From Rhynchopus sp. YZ270_cl-10 (taxonomy: Eukaryota > Euglenozoa > Diplonemea > Diplonemida > Diplonemidae): a DNA stretch of 64,000 nt. Position numbers and translations under genes: made by a program. Below are positions 1 to 11,498 of the stretch, in pieces (the stretch's first letter is position 1; the number at the start of each line of letters is the position of its first letter). The notes below the pieces were generated by a model. It worked only from the letters and a program-made list of their open reading frames with translations, had not been told where the DNA came from and made no database searches. The stretch covers positions 1,054,001 to 1,118,000 of the forward strand of contig OZ037888.1 in the NCBI GenBank assembly GCA_964035575.1. The letters run 5' to 3'.

Positions 1-330
1 CTTTCTCCCTTCTGTCGTCCCGATTCGCCCCGTTTTGTCCCCATGTGTAGGTGATGTTGTCTTTGTTGTTGTTCTATTTTCGGCAATGCCGAAAATTGCT
101 CAATCGTTGTGCACTTTCACAATTTCCCCACGTAGGGACGGTGGCATCTGTAGGTGTTGCGTCCGTTGAGGATGGTCAGTGAGGGAGTTGTTGTTCAGTT
201 GGAAGCTAACTGGGGTTGTCGTATTTGGGGAACAATGTTCGTTATTTGATTGCATTATATTCCAGAGACTGCGTGGTCACTCGACCCAGTGAACTTGATC
301 TCTTCTAGAGGGCGGTTCGGTGGAGCTCTT

Positions 331-543
331 TCAGGTCCTGCTGCGCTCGGTCCAGAGAGCTGCGTTGCGTAGCTGCAATTCTTCGTTCCACACAATGCTG
401 GTCAAAAGGTCATCTTCACGCTGAGGCACGGGTACCACCGGAGGCTTGGGGCTTGGTGCAGAACTCGCAGATGATTGTCTTCCTTGGGTGCGGATGGTTG
501 TCTCCGTGAATTCTTCCATCTTCCTCACAGAAAAAATCAACAC
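331..543 (-). CDS. Possible small hypothetical protein, divergent to the flippase gene
   Basis: This is a 70-codon open frame on the minus strand. The likelier start is the internal ATG reading MEEFTETTIRTQ, because the codons upstream of it are A/T-rich and look non-coding. The product is hydrophilic and Pro/Ser-rich and ends in WTERSRT. A second open frame overlaps it upstream (625 down to 416), so a short first exon in another frame is possible, but the only intron that would join them is about 20 nt, far shorter than any other intron here. No family is recognised. It would be an exception to the otherwise all-plus gene order, which lowers confidence. Confidence 0.2.
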   Translation of the reverse strand: MLIFSVRKMEEFTETTIRTQGRQSSASSAPSPKPPVVPVPQREDDLLTSIVWNEELQLRNAALWTERSRT

Positions 544-659
544 CTCGCAATGGCTTCCATGGCACGCGTGTGTTATTCTTCTTGATGACCCATTTTTCCT
601 TCAAATTTTGCAGACGTTTTTCCAAAATGGCACATCAACGTTTTAAAATTCTGGGCAAC

Positions 660-849
660 ATTCTGCGATCGGAGTAGACTTACTGCTGCCCAAACACCAC
701 CACCCTTTCACCACCCTTTCACCACCCTTTCACCCTACAGAGAGTCAACCCGAGGGACTCCCCTCAGGTATCTCATTCCAATTGAGCCTCACAGCCCCCT
801 CATTACACCCCCACCGTCTCCGAGAGAGCGCGGAACACCTTTTCAGGCG
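660..849 (+). promoter_or_regulatory. 5' flank of the flippase gene with acceptor-like AG
   Basis: The stretch holds three to four direct copies of CACCACCCTTT near 693-733. It ends in a pyrimidine-rich run and TTTTCAG at 840-846, only three bases before the ATG at 850. Such an AG directly before the start codon recurs at most genes in this window and could be a spliced-leader acceptor or the end of a 5'UTR intron. No TATA-like box is evident. Confidence 0.35.
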
Positions 850-3800
850 ATGAGTTGCTGCTTCAAGGTCAGGGCGGTGGAGAAGGAACGGAACATCGAT
901 GTGGGCGCCGCAAACCATGGCTTCTGCTCGAACGAGATCATCAGCAGCAAATACTCGCTGCTGAACCCTTTCTCGTACCGATTCATCCTTTGGAAGAACC
1001 TTTTTGAACAGTTTCAGAAGACCGCAAATATATACTTTTTGGTGATGTCCTGCATCATGCAGGTCCCCGGCATTTCCCCCTTTGGGAGATGGACCACCGC
1101 TTCCACCTTAGCCTTCGTCGTTATAGTCTCGCTCTGCAAAGCTCTCTACGAAGACATCCAACGACACAAAGACGACCACAGCAAAAACTCTGCCCTCGTC
1201 CAGACGCTTGACAACGGAGAGTGGAAGATGACAAAATGGATTGACATCCACGTAGGCGACGTGGTACGCCTGAAGCAACCCACCGACAAAGAAGAAGGGG
1301 CGCGCAATGGTGTGCCCATCCCCTGCGACATGCTTCTGATCGGAACCTCGAGCGGTACACACGGCGTTTCATACGTCGAAACAATGGATCTCGACGGTGA
1401 AACCAACCTCAAACCAAAAGCCGTCTTCTCCCTCGACGATGTTAAAGGACTCCCACAAACCGAGGATGAGGATGTGACGAAATCCTACTTCACCAAGGCG
1501 TCCCACTGCGAAGAATCGGTTCTGCAAAATGCCACTATCACCTGCGATCCTCCGAACCCAGACCTTTCTAAGCTTTGGGGCTCCGTATCGATTGGAGGCA
1601 AGCAGATCGCCGTCTCGCAGAACAACGTCTTGTTCAGAGGAGCGAGGATGTGCAAAACGCCCGACGTAGTTGGTGTGGTGCTGTACACAGGGCATGAGAC
1701 GAAGCTGGGAAAGAATATGTCCTCCCCACCAACGAAGGTGTCTCGAATGGAGCGTTTGACAAACAGACGTCTTCTGATCATCCTGCTGCTCCAGATTCTG
1801 ATGTGCATCACCTCCGCCATAGGCTTTGCGGAGTGGACAAAGGACAACGAAGAAGCGTTCTATGCAGACTACCCGTCGGGAAGCGCTGGGGATGCGGCAG
1901 TGTCGTTTTTCACCTTTTTCATTTTGTATTCGAATTTGATCCCAATTTCGTTGTATGTGTCGATGGAGATTACAAAGTTTTTGCAGGGTCGGTTGATGAC
2001 GCAGGATCTTGCGATGTACGACGAACACAAAGACCTTCCAGCGAACATTCGGACAACCGATATCAACGATGAGATTGGCCAAGTATCGCACGTCTTCTCA
2101 GACAAGACCGGAACGTTAACGCAAAATGTTATGCAGATCTTTAAGATCTACTGCGACGGCACGCTGTTTGGAAAAGGATCGACTTCTATCGCGAAAGCAG
2201 CCGCATCACGCTCAGGACAGACCCTCCAAGATCCACGCCCACACGAAGTGATTGAATCCATGACATGGCCTTTCTGGGACGCTCGTATTCAACACTATGA
2301 CCCACAAGATCCAAAAGCTGGTGCGAAGGTGACGTGGAACACTCCAGACTCTGGTCTGGAGGCGTCTACTCCGGTTGAGCTTCGGAAGTTTTTTGAAACG
2401 CTGGCTCTTTGTTCGACGGTGCTTCCTGGGAAGGGTGGGGCCAGACCGAACCCAATCCTGCGTGGTGTTTCGGTAGGGAGTCTTGATGCAGAGTCTCCAG
2501 ATGAATTGGCTTTGATTCAGGCGGCGGCAGAGTTCGGTGTGTCTTTGGTTCAGGGGGATGAGGACTACCAGACGATAGAGGTGCACAGAGACGCTGCGAC
2601 CCCTGCTGAGGTGCAGGCGTTGCAAGGTGGTGAGGAGTACGTCTCCCTGCGGTACCAGACGCTTGCGATAGTGCCGTTCAACTCTGCGAGGAAGCGGATG
2701 TCCTTCATTGCAAGGAACGTAGCAACAAATGAGATCTTTGTCTTCACGAAGGGTGCCGATTCCACCATGGAGCCGCTCCTCGCAAACCGTCCCGAACCTT
2801 GGCAAGAACAGAGCGCGATTGACCGCTTTGTCTCCGGAGACACTGCAAGCCTGACAGCAGGCATCTCCGACACAACAGAAGCAGCATTTCGCACACAATG
2901 GATGGCAGACAACAGCTTCCGCACCATGGATTGGTACAACGACTGGGAATACGAAGGCCGTGGTGAAGAAGGTGTTGTCGCGATTCAAGAGAAGTCCGGT
3001 CTCAGCCGGGTGCAGGCTGAAGGGCTTGCGGGGCTCTACCAGACGAAGTGGTTGGCAGACAACGCGAGGGTGGGCGAGCAGACTGGAGCGCTGGCGGATG
3101 AGGGTCTGCGGACGTTATACATCGCACAGCGTCGGGTGAGTGAAGAGGAGTGGGCGCTGTGGGGGGAGGAGTGGCGGCGTATTAAAAACCTTGCAATCAA
3201 ACAGGACGAACGTGAAAAGCTGCTGGACGTACACTCCTGCCGTATTGAACACGGCCTCAACCTTGTTGGCGTGACAGCCATTGAGGACAAACTTCAGGTC
3301 CGTGTACCCGAAACCATCGCAGCCCTCCGTGCAGCGGGCATCAAAGTCTGGATGATCACTGGAGACAAGAAGAACACCGCAGTCAACATCGGGCATGCAT
3401 GCTCCCTTCTCGACGAGACATTAGACAAGTCAGGGCCAGACGGCCCGCATCCGATAGATTTAGATGGTGAAGGATTCGAGAAGGAGCAGATCCTCCAGAG
3501 GCTGGATAAGGCGGTATGGCAACACTTTCCCCATAAGAAAATCCCCACAGTGGAAGGTTCTTCAGACCAAATTGAAACAGAGAATCCACTTCTTAAGGGG
3601 ACTGCGTGCGTTTTTTAGTACGCGGAAGGTCTTCTTTATAAAGCCAAGTATTGGTTTTCATTTCAAGAGATAGAATCGACGGAACCCTCACACAACAGGT
3701 GATTGATGCGCAACAGCGTCGTGACAGAGGCATCCCATACGCACTGATCCTTACCTCCAACTCCATTAAGCATATCTTCGCGCAGCCTGGCGAGGACGAC

Positions 3801-6800
3801 AACGGGAAGGGGCGCAGCATCGACAAGGATGAGGGAAGTCCTAATGTCGAAAAGGTATACATATCCTTTGCAGAACACAGCAACCTTCCACAGCAACAAA
3901 ACAAACAGAGTAGCAAAAACAGATACAAAAACAAAGTTGAAACAAACTTTTTCAAACCCCCGTTCCGCAGAACGTCCCTTCAGGGTGTCTGCGGTTAAAA
4001 CTCCCAGCCGGAAAACCTACACCCTGAAAATATCACATACCGTAAATCGGAAAAAAATTGTCGTAATATTGTTTGACCTCAGGATTTTTCTGGAAGTTCG
4101 ACCTTTTAAGTTAGAACTTTTTTGTGATCACAGTACATTACACCGTGTTCAACCCTCCTCTTACCTTTTATCCCCCACTCAGCTGTTCGAGATTGCAGTT
4201 GCCGCGAAGAGTGTGATTGTGGCACGTGCTACACCTATGCAGAAGGCGCAGGTAGTGGATATGATAAAAAGCAGAGACACCTGGAATGTTACGCTTGCCA
4301 TTGGAGACGGCGCGAATGACGTCGCCATGATCCAAAAGGCGCATGTCGGTGTGGGTATCAAAGGTCTTGAGGGTGGGCAGGCCGCTTCACAGGCAGACTT
4401 CGCTGTCGGGCAGTTCCGGTATGGCTTTTTCCCCTGGCGTTTTAGGTTGCTGAACCTTTTCTTTTTAGAAGTTTTTATCTGGATTCAATTTTATTCATGC
4501 TGAAAACTATAAAACCCCCTACCCCTCCCGAAACAGCTTCCTGCACCGTCTCCTCTTCGTTCATGGGCGGTGGAACTACCGCCGCCTTGCGCTGTTCAGC
4601 ACGTACTTCTTCTACAAGAACGCGGTGCTCTCGTTCTCTCTCTTCTTCTACAACTTTTTGAACGGCTTCAGTGGACAGCCGCTCTACGACCCTTGGGTAT
4701 GTCTTTGCCACACGCCACTACGAAGTCGACCCTCCGTTGCCTTCATACATAAACCACCCTCCAGGTGATCGCCTGCTTCAACGTCGCATGGGCGAGTTGG
4801 CCTATCATCGTCGTCGCCATCCTCGACAGAGATGTTGTCAACACAGACAACTTCCATGACTTCCCGCTGTTGTACAAAATGGTATGTTTTTTTTTTGTTT
4901 TGTCTTTTTCAACCTCCATCCAGTAAGGCTTTGTTTACAAAATTTAAAGAAATCCCCATGAAAAAAGAATTTCTGACATCTCCGTGTACTCCTTCTGTCT
5001 GCTCTCTTTTAAGGATTCTGTGAAAAGAAAAATTGCGGCTTCACCCTCTTCACCGACATGTCAAATCTAAGACCTGTCCGCTCGCAGTGCATGTTTCATC
5101 AGGGCAAGCTTAGCTCTGGCTGACTGATCCCCAACTCGTGTCGGAACTAAGCAACAGAGCATATTTCCCACTTCAATCACCGACTCCAAGAGCGTGCGCC
5201 CGGTGTATCCGCACCAGGTACACTGTGGTAAGTTATATTTTGTACATACGCGGGTGCTTGGTTCGGAAGTACTTTGCCCGGAGGAGCAGGTACTCTTCCG
5301 AGGCGCGCCCCGGCTCCAGCCACCCCCCGTGGCTGTTGCGCCACCGCATGCCGTCCTCGACGGCTGCCTCAGCATTTCTATCACGCGATGCTATCAAACA
5401 AAAAAATATCCTCCACCTTTGGGAAGGTATATAAAACATTTTGGCGGACAATTTCCGCATAATTTTTTGGAGGCGGGGGGGTGGGGGGGGGTCTAGGGGA
5501 GGGTCACTGTTACCAAATTTGTGTATACAAACTCATTTTTCTCGAAATTGTTGAAAACCGTATTTTTTGCACTTATTCGGTACCATAACCCCCCAAAAAT
5601 GACTTTCCGCCCGGTTTTGGCGACTTTTGAGCACCAGAAAATACCTAATTTAGGTTTTTCAATGTGGTGAGACAGAACTTGTACCTGAGCCCCCCTTTGA
5701 TACCCTTGTCAATATGGTCATTCGCTTTCTTCCTCATTGCTGGAGTGCAAAGGGTCAACAACAGCGCTCAGTGCCCCAAAAAACACTGTGTCGCAAGTCT
5801 GGAACACTAATTCTGTCGACTTCGAGCCCTCGTTCCTTTGACATCACTTCCAAATTGACTTCCTGACGAAGCATCCTGTATGGGTGATCCCAGTGGGGAC
5901 GTCCCATTACTACACTTGTATATCCAGAAGGGGCACGTTCTGCTGTGAGGGCACTGCACGGTTCACCTTCTTCTTGCCGATCCTGGGAGAGGTCGGATAT
6001 GTCCTTTTACTTCTTCCCCTTCAAGTTTGGTACACTTGTCGCTAGATTTATAATTTATAGTACCCCGATGGGGTTGGGGTAGTGCCGGGGGCACCGTGAG
6101 CAGTGGGGCGTGAGTGGAGAGAGAGTCGGGACAGAGAGGATGAAGTGAGAGTCACAAGAGCGGGAGTCACTGTACGAGCAAGAGTCCCAGTCCCAGCAAG
6201 TTTGAGCAAGAGTCACAGTCCTCCAGCTCCCTGCAACATCGTGCCAAACAAGACCCCGCAACTGGCTCCCCACACGCTCTGTACCTTATCCAAAGGCACC
6301 TGACACATAGGCAGCTTCCAAATAGAAGGCCTCGCAACAAACTTAGCCGCAGTCTCATGCGCGTTTTGGGGATTTTTCATACCCCGGGGCATTTTTTTGG
6401 GGGGTTTTGAGTGATTTTACACCGGAGATAGACCGCATTTAGGTTCGAGGAATGGAGGGGTGAAAAGGTTCAAGTTCCGTCTCGGTGGGTAGGTACAAGT
6501 TCTGTCTCATTTTTTCAAGAAGCTCAAAAAAGTAATCTCTGGGGTATATAGTGGGTCAAAACCGGGCGGAAATTCATTTCCCACACCCCCAGGGTCCGAA
6601 TGTATGGTTTTTTTGTACTTAGAACGGTCTAAATTTAAATTTCGAAAAAATGGATTTTGTTCACCCAGTGACCCTCCCCTAGGCATAGGTGCCCGGCGAG
6701 TTAAAACAACTCGGCAACTCGCCCAAATTCGGCCAACAACTCGCCCATTTTTTTTGGGCGAGTTGTTTTTTTTTGGGATTTTTTATGGCTACAAAAACAC

Positions 6801-9507
6801 AGGTACACAGGTACACAGGTACACAGGTACACAGGTACACAGGTACACAGGTACACAGGTACACAGGTACACAGGTACACAGGTACACAGGTACACAGGT
6901 ACACAGGTACACAGGTACACAGGTACACAGGTACACAGGTACACAGGTACACAGGTACAGGTACACAGGTACACCACATCACGTTTTATCTCGTGCATCC
7001 CACGCTTCACAGCTGGTCTGTGAATGTGCGCTTTGTGTGGTTTTGTGTATCCCAAAGGAAGTCGTCGCCCAAAGCATTTTGACTAAACGTGTGAACGTTG
7101 TGAACCTGGAATCGATAGCAGACAGGAAAAGAGGATGGGCAGGCAGCGCCTGCCCGACCTGTGTGAAGTGAATCAGTGATTGCCTGACAGATGTCTGGGG
7201 AACCGTGTGTTCTGTGTGTATCCATGTATGGAGTATATCCCATTCCCCCCAGCAATTACCAAAAGTGCACGGTGGCCCATGGACCACCGCGACCTAGTTA
7301 CCACCTATGACTAGTCATATGACAAGGTGCATGTAATGAGTGGCGTTTGGCCTTAGCCCTGGTTGTTTTTCTTGAGATTATGTGTTGTACCAACGTTACA
7401 TGTGTGTAACCTTACAACGTCACCTCCCATCCCTGTATGTTTTTGCCTGTATAAATGGGCGAGTTGTGGCCGAGTTGTGGCCGAGTTGTGCCGAGTATAG
7501 GGCGAGTTGTGCCGAGTATAGGGCGAGTTGTGGCCGAGTTGTCCGAGTTTTGGGCGAGTTGTTAGGTGAAATCGTAAAGTTCCGACAACTCGCCCAAAAA
7601 CGACTCGCCGGGCACCTATGCCTAGGGGGGGGGGTCGGACATTTTTTTTTTTTTTTTTTTTTCTCCCGCTGGTTTTTGGGTGACATGACGTGGATTCGTG
7701 ACCCAAAACACAGTTTTTTGGCATTTCCGGAATCCGTCCAGAAGTGGTGGGGTCGATGTTGAAAATTGGACAATTTTTTGACCACTTAAATTTTTGAAAA
7801 TATGAGCCCGGTCACTAATTGGTGGGCCCATTTTCGGCCAACAAATACTGCTGAAATCGAAAAATTTCCCCTGGAAAAACAGTGGGTTTTCAGCCCGAAA
7901 ACATACCGCGATTGGCATTTCCGGAATCTCTCCGCGCTGTGGTGGGGTCAATTTGCCGAAATGGCCAAGTTCTTGGTTTTGGTCAAAATGAGTGTAAGGT
8001 AAAGGGGCCAAGGTAAATCCCACATTACCCAGATTTTCTCTCCCTGATGCTGAAACCATGAAAATACGCGAAAACACTGGCATTTGCATTTTCGGAATCC
8101 GTCCATTGTGTGGTGGGGTCAATTTGCCGAAATGGACGAGTTTTTATAAATCTTTGGTCAAAATCGTGTACAACCCCGGTGAAAAAACCCAAAATGTCCG
8201 CAATTTTCAGACCAAAAAAAAAAAAAAAAAAAAAAAAAATGTCCGCCAAAAATCTGGTCCGTGGGGGGGTGGGGGGGGGGGGGGGGGGGGGTCGGACAAT
8301 GTCCGCCAAAATGTTTTATATACCTTCCCTTTGGCCTTCTTCCTTTACGGTACACTGTTCACGAGGGGGGGTTTTTTTTTGTTGTATTTCAAATTTCCCC
8401 TCCCGACTTCCACATAGGACCCATCACCTAATAACACTTAACAATATGCCCAACGCTCATTGTATTAAACCTTCAATATTTCTTCACTTTCTCTCCCACC
8501 TCTCTCTCTCTCTCTCTCTCCCTCAGGGACGCCATAACAGCGACTACACCGCACGCCGCATGCTGCAGTGGTACGTGACTGCCATTTACCACGCAACGTT
8601 GTGTGTCTTCCTGCCTATCATCAACATGATGCGCAACCCCATCATCGACGACGAAGGCCGCGGCTATGGGCTGTACCACGGTGGGGTTCTCGTGTACACC
8701 AACGTCGTTGTGGTCATCACCCTCAAGCTCGCCCTACACATCAACTCATGGACGTGGATCCACCACGCCGTTCTGTGGCTCTGCCTGCTCTCCTGGCCTG
8801 CCTTCCTCCCCCTATACGCTGCTATCGCACCCACCTTCTTTGGTCTCTACACAATGAAGGGCGAATTCGTTGACAGCATTACCTGGGCGATGTTCTGGAT
8901 TATGCTGATTGGGACCACCTGCGCCTGCCTTGGTCGTGACTTCCTCTGGCGTTATATGTCATACCGGGTGTGTCCATTACTGCCTCCAGCGTTGCTGGAG
9001 AAGGCGGTGATGGATAGGGAACGTGAACCAGGGTGGAAATATGTGTGCACCCTCAGACCTATTTCGATCTTCAAGGTGGTGCAGCTGCTTGATGCGGAGC
9101 TGCGTAGGCCGTCTTCGAGGTTGCCTGTAGAGCTGATTCCTGGTGCGAGACGCCCATATGGCAGGGATTTTGAAGATGAACACAAAAGGAAGAAAGCAGA
9201 GAGCGAAGAAATGTCGGAGGAAGAGGACTTCGATGATTTGGTACGTGCCGGGGGGACCTCGACGAAGAAGGCTACGACAGGGGCGGGAAGTGCGACAGCA
9301 ACAGGGACCACCCCTGCCCCCAGACTCACTTCAGGCAGTGTCGCAGAACCGTACCTAGGTGGTACGCAGGCATCGACGCATACAAGGGAAAGTGGTGCTC
9401 CAAGCTCAGTTGTTGAGTTCCGCTCTCCTCCAAAAAACAGACGCAGCCGTACCAGCCAAATCGAAGATGAAAGACAGAGCAATGCCAGGAGCAATACAGT
9501 GACATAA
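850..9507 (+). CDS. P4-type ATPase, phospholipid flippase (six exons)
   Basis: This enzyme would use ATP to move phospholipids from the outer to the cytosolic leaflet of a membrane. Exons 850-3605, 3668-3854, 4183-4418, 4537-4696, 4765-4881 and 8527-9507 add up to 4437 nt, giving 1478 aa in one frame. Visible motifs are the actuator DGET (residues ~182-185), the P4-typical NLIPISLYVS segment (~361-370), phosphorylation motif DKTGTLTQN (D418), KGAD (~634), MITGDK (~835) and GDGAND (~1022-1027), followed by QFRFLHRLLFVHGRWNY and the C-terminal membrane segments. It is longer than the usual 1100-1350 aa, owing to an enlarged middle region after KGAD and a low-complexity acidic, Ser/Thr-rich tail of ~140 aa. 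The first intron (3606-3667, 62 nt, GTGCGT donor) is the least certain; the others start with GTAT. The last intron is 3645 nt and carries transposable elements. A CDC50 subunit gene lies at 47362-49368 on the same strand. Confidence 0.95.
5067..5460 (-). pseudogene. Antisense coding-like fragments inside the flippase intron
   Basis: A GC-rich patch (about 5070-5400) in the otherwise A/T-rich last intron of the flippase gene reads on the minus strand as two overlapping coding-like pieces. One contains GMRWRNSHGGWLEPGR and LLLRAKYFRTKHPR; the other contains CTWCGYTGRTLLESVIEVG and ends at 5067. A GTATGT lies between them, but the implied intron would be only 27 nt and the phases do not agree. 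A CTFCG-containing fragment at about 38740 (plus strand) is faintly similar. I take it as a captured or decayed gene fragment of unknown origin. Confidence 0.25.
5493..6682. mobile_element. Inverted-repeat element 1 (MITE-like)
   Basis: CTAGGGGAGGGTCACTG at the left pairs with CAGTGACCCTCCCCTAG at the right. Inverted similarity continues inward for about 150 bp with mismatches; for example TTTCCGCCCGGTTTTG occurs near both ends in opposite orientation. The interior has no convincing coding frame. Its right end shares CCCCTAG with the left end of the next element. Confidence 0.5.
6677..7627. mobile_element. TAGGCATA-family inverted-repeat element (copy 1)
   Basis: The ends CCTAGGCATAGGTGCCC and GGGCACCTATGCCTAGG are exact inverted repeats, extending into CGGCGAGT. 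Both subterminal zones are arrays of a GCGAGTTGT-type word in both orientations (6699-6775 and 7455-7600). The middle holds the ACACAGGT microsatellite and a ~400-bp unique stretch. Related elements with the same TAGGCATA termini lie at 11499-14009 and 38492-39329. Confidence 0.6.
6798..6975 (+). repeat. ACACAGGT tandem repeat (8-bp unit)
   Basis: About 21 near-perfect copies of an 8-bp unit lie inside the element at 6677-7627, with one broken unit near 6957. All frames through it are open on both strands, which produces misleading long reading frames. Confidence 0.9.
7628..8299. mobile_element. Inverted-repeat unit with T-tract/A-tract ends
   Basis: GTCGGACAT followed by 21 T at the left mirrors an A-tract followed by ATGTCCG at the right (8216-8247), with G-runs outside. 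The interior holds three diverged copies (near 7715, 7915 and 8080) of a module with GGCATTTNCGGAATCCG, then GTGGTGGGGTC and an AAATTGG/AAATGG word. The same module is the core of the tandem units at 11063-17358 and recurs near 13840, 50120 and 55030. Confidence 0.45.
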
Positions 9508-10430
9508 TGATAACCACTGTGGTTATCCGCTCGTCTTTTTGTTTTTTTTGTTTCGATCAAATTTTATTTTTCACCTCAAAAAAATGGCTGAGGGTATCTT
9601 ACCTTTTTGGGAGTGTTTTTCCCATTCAAAATTGTAGAACAAAGAAAAGCGGCGTGGAAGATCACAATGAAAAAAAAAGCGAGGTGACTGACTACACGTT
9701 GAAAAAAAGGGGGAAAAAACAGCAAAATAAAAGCTACTATAGAGTATAGTACGATTTTGCGTCTTTCTTCCCAGCACAATAGCTTTGGGGGTGAGGGGGA
9801 GGGGAATATGTTCACGACTCTACCCTTGGGTCGGTGGTTCGGCAAAACAACAACAAAAAATTAAAAATGCATATAGGGAGAGAAGCTGTATCGGGGAGGG
9901 GGAAGGGAGGGAGGGGAGGGGAGGGGAGGAGGTGTTCTGTTGATGCACAACGGTTCAGTAAAACTACCAAGTCAAGTCATGTACTTCACCGTCGTGTGTG
10001 AAGGGGGGGACCAGAAGGGGGGTGGCCAATATCTGCTCATCTTTTTTTCACGCACTTTTTTTTCTTTGTTTTTCATTCTGTCTTGATTGGTGCAGAAAGT
10101 GTGTTGTTGTTGCCATATCCTTAGATTCGGAAGCGAGGGCTTGGGACGCACAACAATGACATTTTTTTTTGAGCGATTTCGGGTTGTAAAAAAAAAAACA
10201 AAACAAAAAAAGTACAAATGGCTTCGGCCGACATTGAGTACAGATCTTCCAGTAGGTAAGTGATTGTCGATACAACACAACAAAAAAAAGTGGGTGATCG
10301 ACCCTTTTCATGGGGGGGAGGGTCACTGCGCTAACCGACAAAAAAAACAAGTAAAAAAAAAGCTACCCCCAAGGGGTTCTTAGGCGATTGTCGACATAAC
10401 AAACAAGTAATTGCTATCGGAAAAAAAACC
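9508..10430 (+). other. Flippase 3' flank, no gene; two GTCGA-hairpin motifs
   Basis: The region is rich in homopolymer runs and G-rich purine tracts (9890-9930). No coding frame is convincing. It carries two copies of a short motif centred on TTGTCGAYAYAA (10264 and 10387). The first is preceded by the hairpin GGCTTCGGCC at 10220, and each is followed by A-rich sequence. Confidence 0.4.
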
Positions 10431-10859
10431 GGGTGTGCTGTGGAACTCCACTCTGAAAAAAATATAATCTACAACACGCCCAGCATTCTGCTCTTCTGCA
10501 GGTATGCTAAAACGCTCTTCGTACGCTGCTGAACCCACTGGGATGCCTGCATCTGAAACTTTTAAACAGTGCGGCTGTCCTCTTCGTCCAGCACCATCTG
10601 CTCGATCGCGTTATTGGACGTAGTCTCGGCAGGCTCGATAACCATTCGCTCGGGCGGCCTCGGCATGTTCCAGCTCGTAGTCGTCCACAGGCTCCCACGC
10701 ATCGTCGTCGTCATCAGAGCAGTGCGGAAGGAACACATAATGCACAGACGACAACACGTCGTCGATCGCACCAGGCATCGTCACATCAGCACCTCCAGAA
10801 AATCGCCAGGATGCTATGGTGGTTTCGAAAATCGCGCGGAGTTATCCACAGCACACCCC
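10431..10859. mobile_element. 430-bp inverted-repeat element X, copy 1 (Pack-MITE-like)
   Basis: The ends GGGTGTGCTGTGG and CCACAGCACACCC are inverted repeats. The body is GC-rich and coding-like on the minus strand, for example MPGAIDDVLSSVHYVF followed by HCSDDDDDAWEPVDDYELEH, ending at a stop after ~55 codons. Near the left end, 10440-10502 resembles the first exon of the gene at 44935, including its splice donor (TTCTGCAG|GTA). I infer an element carrying captured gene pieces. A second copy lies at 16225-16649. Confidence 0.5.
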
Positions 10860-11498
10860 ATTTTTTTCTTAGCAATTAGTTGTTCTTGTTATTATTGTTT
10901 TCCCCACCCTTCCTTCAACCCGATCAGTTCGTATTGTTTTCGCGAAAACATGAAATTACACATTTCAAGAGAACAAAAAATTAAAAAGGGTTCGCCCCCT
11001 CAATGGGACGCCGGAAACCATAATTCCTCAGTGTCAGCCGCATCATTTCAATGAAACCAAAAAGTGGCTTATTTGCATTTTTGGGCTCCGCCCGTGCAGC
11101 GGTGGGGTCATTTCGGAAAATTGGACAATTTTTTGACCACTTAAATTTTGAGAAATATGAGCCCGGTTCCTTATACGTGGGGCCCATTTTTGGCCAAAAT
11201 TTTTCTCAAAATCGACGAAATTAAAATTAGACCCCTTACCCCCCCCCCAGAATCATTTCAATACACTACCTGTATTGGTTGCTGACGCGTGTATACAGGA
11301 AGGTTGGGAAAAAAGTGGCTTATTTGCATTTTTGGGCTCCGCCCGTGCAGCGGTGGGGTCATTTCGGAAAATTGGACAATTTTTTGACCACTTAAATTTT
11401 GAGAAATATGAGCCCGGTTCCTTATACGTGGGGCCCATTTTTGGCCAAAATTTTTCTCAAAATCGACGAAATTAAAATTAGACCCCTTACCCCCCCCC

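Larger units (their letters stand above)
5421..8329. mobile_element. Composite inverted-repeat element in flippase intron 5
   Basis: The ends are 30-bp near-perfect inverted repeats: GGGAAGGTATATAAAAC starts at 5421 and its complement ends at 8329. Both ends continue into GGCGGACA. The flanks share only TTT, a possible 3-bp target duplication. Inside lie three further inverted-repeat units in series (5493-6682, 6677-7627, 7628-8299). No transposase-like reading frame is visible, so it would be non-autonomous. It sits wholly between donor 4882 and acceptor 8526 and so should be spliced out of the flippase transcript. Confidence 0.6.

Noticed and set aside
1369-2988. Long minus-strand open frames (240 and 258 codons) across the flippase gene
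   Set aside because: They are shadows of the strongly conserved plus-strand P4-ATPase exon; their peptides have no recognisable motif.
6604-7171. Repetitive proteins with HRYTGTQV or VPVYLCTC repeats
   Set aside because: They are translations of the ACACAGGT microsatellite, open in every frame.
8110-8526. Upstream extension of the last flippase exon into an ATG at 8110
   Set aside because: The extension is an A-tract and G-run of a mobile element; the acceptor at 8526 joins perfectly to exon 5.
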